Source of the DNA: Porphyridium purpureum
Lineage: Eukaryota; Rhodophyta; Bangiophyceae; Porphyridiales; Porphyridiaceae
Direction of reading: 5' to 3'
DNA length: 64,000 bases
Assembly: GCA_008690995.1 (NCBI GenBank)
Contig: VRMN01000021.1
Span: forward strand, 62,001 to 126,000
Shown here: positions 62,879 through 64,000 of the stretch, piece by piece
Layout of the letters: every line of letters begins with the position of its first letter
Numbering within the stretch: the first letter of the stretch is position 1
Notes under the pieces: generated by a model
Told to the model about the DNA's origin: nothing
Databases searched by the model: none
What the model saw: the letters and a program-made list of their open reading frames with translations, nothing else
Program-made: the position numbers and the translations under genes

Positions 62879-64000
62879 TTATATGCCAGCGTTTCGACGG
62901 ATTTCATCGAGATTCACGCACGCTCCGTTGCTCAAACGAATCACCCGGATGAAGCAATCAACGGGAATCGGTCCCGGGCAGCAAATGACATTATTTTGCG
63001 ATCGGTAGAAGCGAAGACCGTGGCGAATGGCGCGCGCGACGTCAATGTAGATCACTACATCGACACCACGACGAATTCCGCTACGAACCTCCGGGTCGTC
63101 GGGCAAGCCAACGGCCATTTGAATCGCATGTCGCTGCATTCGATTGAGGCCACCACTACGCAGAATATTCAACAAAGAGTCATCATACGTGCCGTGCGCA
63201 CACACGGGCACATCATCGGGATCGTAGATGGGCGTCAAAAGCTGCTCGGGGTCCACAGACGTAATCGTGTGTCCCTGATTGGCGCGAACCAAAAGCAAGC
63301 CGTCCTCCTCGATCACGGAAAAGCGCGTCTTCTCGTCTGCCGCTGCCGCTTGGAGCACACTGTCTGCAGTAGCCGCCGGGAAGTCAAGGGCATCCAAGAG
63401 AGCGTCGACCGTGATGTAGCCATCGGGTCGAGTAGCTGCTCGGTGTCGTAGATACCACGTCATGCTGCGCTGGAAGCGCTCCACGTCAAGTCGCGTCGAG
63501 CGATTTCCACCTGCGCCAGCACCGCGCTTGGCTTGGGCGTCAGCGCTGACCTCATCGACATCAGTACCGTCGGGCCTTCGTCGACGGCGCAAAGCTGCAA
63601 TTCGGTCGGCTTCGCGTAGCTGGTGAACACGAGTCAGCGTCTCGATCAATCGCAGATCGTCTTGAGGAATCCAGACAGCTTCCAGGGCGTCTCCGAGCAT
63701 ATCGGGAGAGGAATCGCCAAGCTCTAGTTCAACGCGGCGCAGGAGCGGAAGAGGTTGTGGCTCAGCAGCTACATCGACACAAGCATGCCGAGCGATTGAG
63801 TCGCGCAAGCTCGGCACAAGCATGGCTACATATCTCTCCAGCGTTTCCGCATACACGTTGCCTGCCGATGGTCCGGAGCGCCCGACCAACCTTTGTACGA
63901 CGCGATGCACAAAACTTGACGTAAACTCCCAATTGCTCAGATCCTCGGCACTGCCCGTTTGCTGATATTCCTTGGACATCTCCTTGTACAGAGGGACCGC
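62879..64000 (-). CDS. TPT1: tRNA 2'-phosphotransferase (Tpt1/KptA), 5' end outside window
   Basis: The enzyme removes the 2'-phosphate left at the splice junction of tRNAs, transferring it to NAD; this is the last step of yeast- or plant-type tRNA splicing. The frame ends at 62879 and is open through the right window edge. The in-frame Met at 63979 is therefore not certain to be the start: seven more codons (AVPLYKE) precede it. Counting from that Met, the catalytic domain covers about 165-350: MTWYLRHRA at 173-181, the winged-helix part, then RANQGHTI at 232-239, CAHGTY at 260-265, GLNRMQRHAI at 277-286 and RSGIRRGVDVVIYIDV at 299-314. It ends with FYRSQNNVICCPG. These cover the known NAD- and RNA-binding Arg/His positions. 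The N-terminal 160 residues are an extension not found in KptA, helical and then Arg-rich, of unknown role. Confidence 0.92.
   Translation of the reverse strand, partial: AVPLYKEMSKEYQQTGSAEDLSNWEFTSSFVHRVVQRLVGRSGPSAGNVYAETLERYVAMLVPSLRDSIARHACVDVAAEPQPLPLLRRVELELGDSSPDMLGDALEAVWIPQDDLRLIETLTRVHQLREADRIAALRRRRRPDGTDVDEVSADAQAKRGAGAGGNRSTRLDVERFQRSMTWYLRHRAATRPDGYITVDALLDALDFPAATADSVLQAAAADEKTRFSVIEEDGLLLVRANQGHTITSVDPEQLLTPIYDPDDVPVCAHGTYDDSLLNILRSGGLNRMQRHAIQMAVGLPDDPEVRSGIRRGVDVVIYIDVARAIRHGLRFYRSQNNVICCPGPIPVDCFIRVIRLSNGACVNLDEIRRNAGI

Overview
The window looks like nuclear DNA from a compact, intron-poor eukaryote. Long reading frames of up to about 1,040 codons run without introns. Several start with transit-peptide-like or signal-peptide-like sequence. 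The genes are eukaryotic in kind: PPR-like helical-repeat proteins, an AIG1/GIMAP GTPase, an alpha-kinase, a Sel1-repeat protein kinase and a yeast-type tRNA 2'-phosphotransferase. Copia LTR elements and a Tc1/mariner element are also present. A unicellular red alga of the Porphyridium kind would fit the high GC, the few introns and the Copia content. That is an inference, not something the sequence proves.

Layout. 1-10050: four related PPR-like organelle-targeted genes, all on the minus strand; the first runs off the left edge. 10171-15765: a young but broken Copia element on the minus strand, with one LTR ending 121 bp upstream of the fourth PPR-like gene. 15766-17951: no gene found, only decayed coding traces. 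17952-23126: a head-to-head pair of AIG1-type GTPase genes; the minus-strand one is fused to an alpha-kinase domain. 25956-31175: an NAD kinase gene (plus) converging on a HeLo-like/protein-kinase/Sel1 gene (minus). 31896-33336: a decayed Tc1/mariner element with double repeats in each end. 33337-36016: simple and low-complexity repeats. 36017-39260: a secreted or surface BspA/DUF285-repeat protein gene followed by a decayed further repeat unit. 40663-46005: an unknown three-pass membrane protein gene, one small unknown ORF and a broken or intron-split unknown gene. 46240-58590: a tandem duplication carrying two DUF2254 membrane-protein genes; one is split by an apparently whole, very recent Copia element with identical LTRs and a 5-bp target duplication. 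57940-61880: nothing found. 61880-62785: a frameshifted SpoU/TrmH 2'-O-methyltransferase gene. 62879-64000: a Tpt1/KptA tRNA 2'-phosphotransferase gene that runs off the right edge.

How the genes may work together. The PPR-like cluster probably acts in organelle RNA processing. The SpoU relic and Tpt1 at the right end both belong to RNA modification. The middle of the window is rich in signalling and defence-like architectures (AIG1 GTPase plus alpha-kinase; HeLo-like domain plus kinase plus Sel1), which resemble immunity or cell-death proteins of plants, animals and fungi. Those roles are inferred from domains only. The clearest candidate for something undescribed is the AIG1 GTPase/alpha-kinase fusion, with its divergent stand-alone AIG1 partner about 1.1 kb away.
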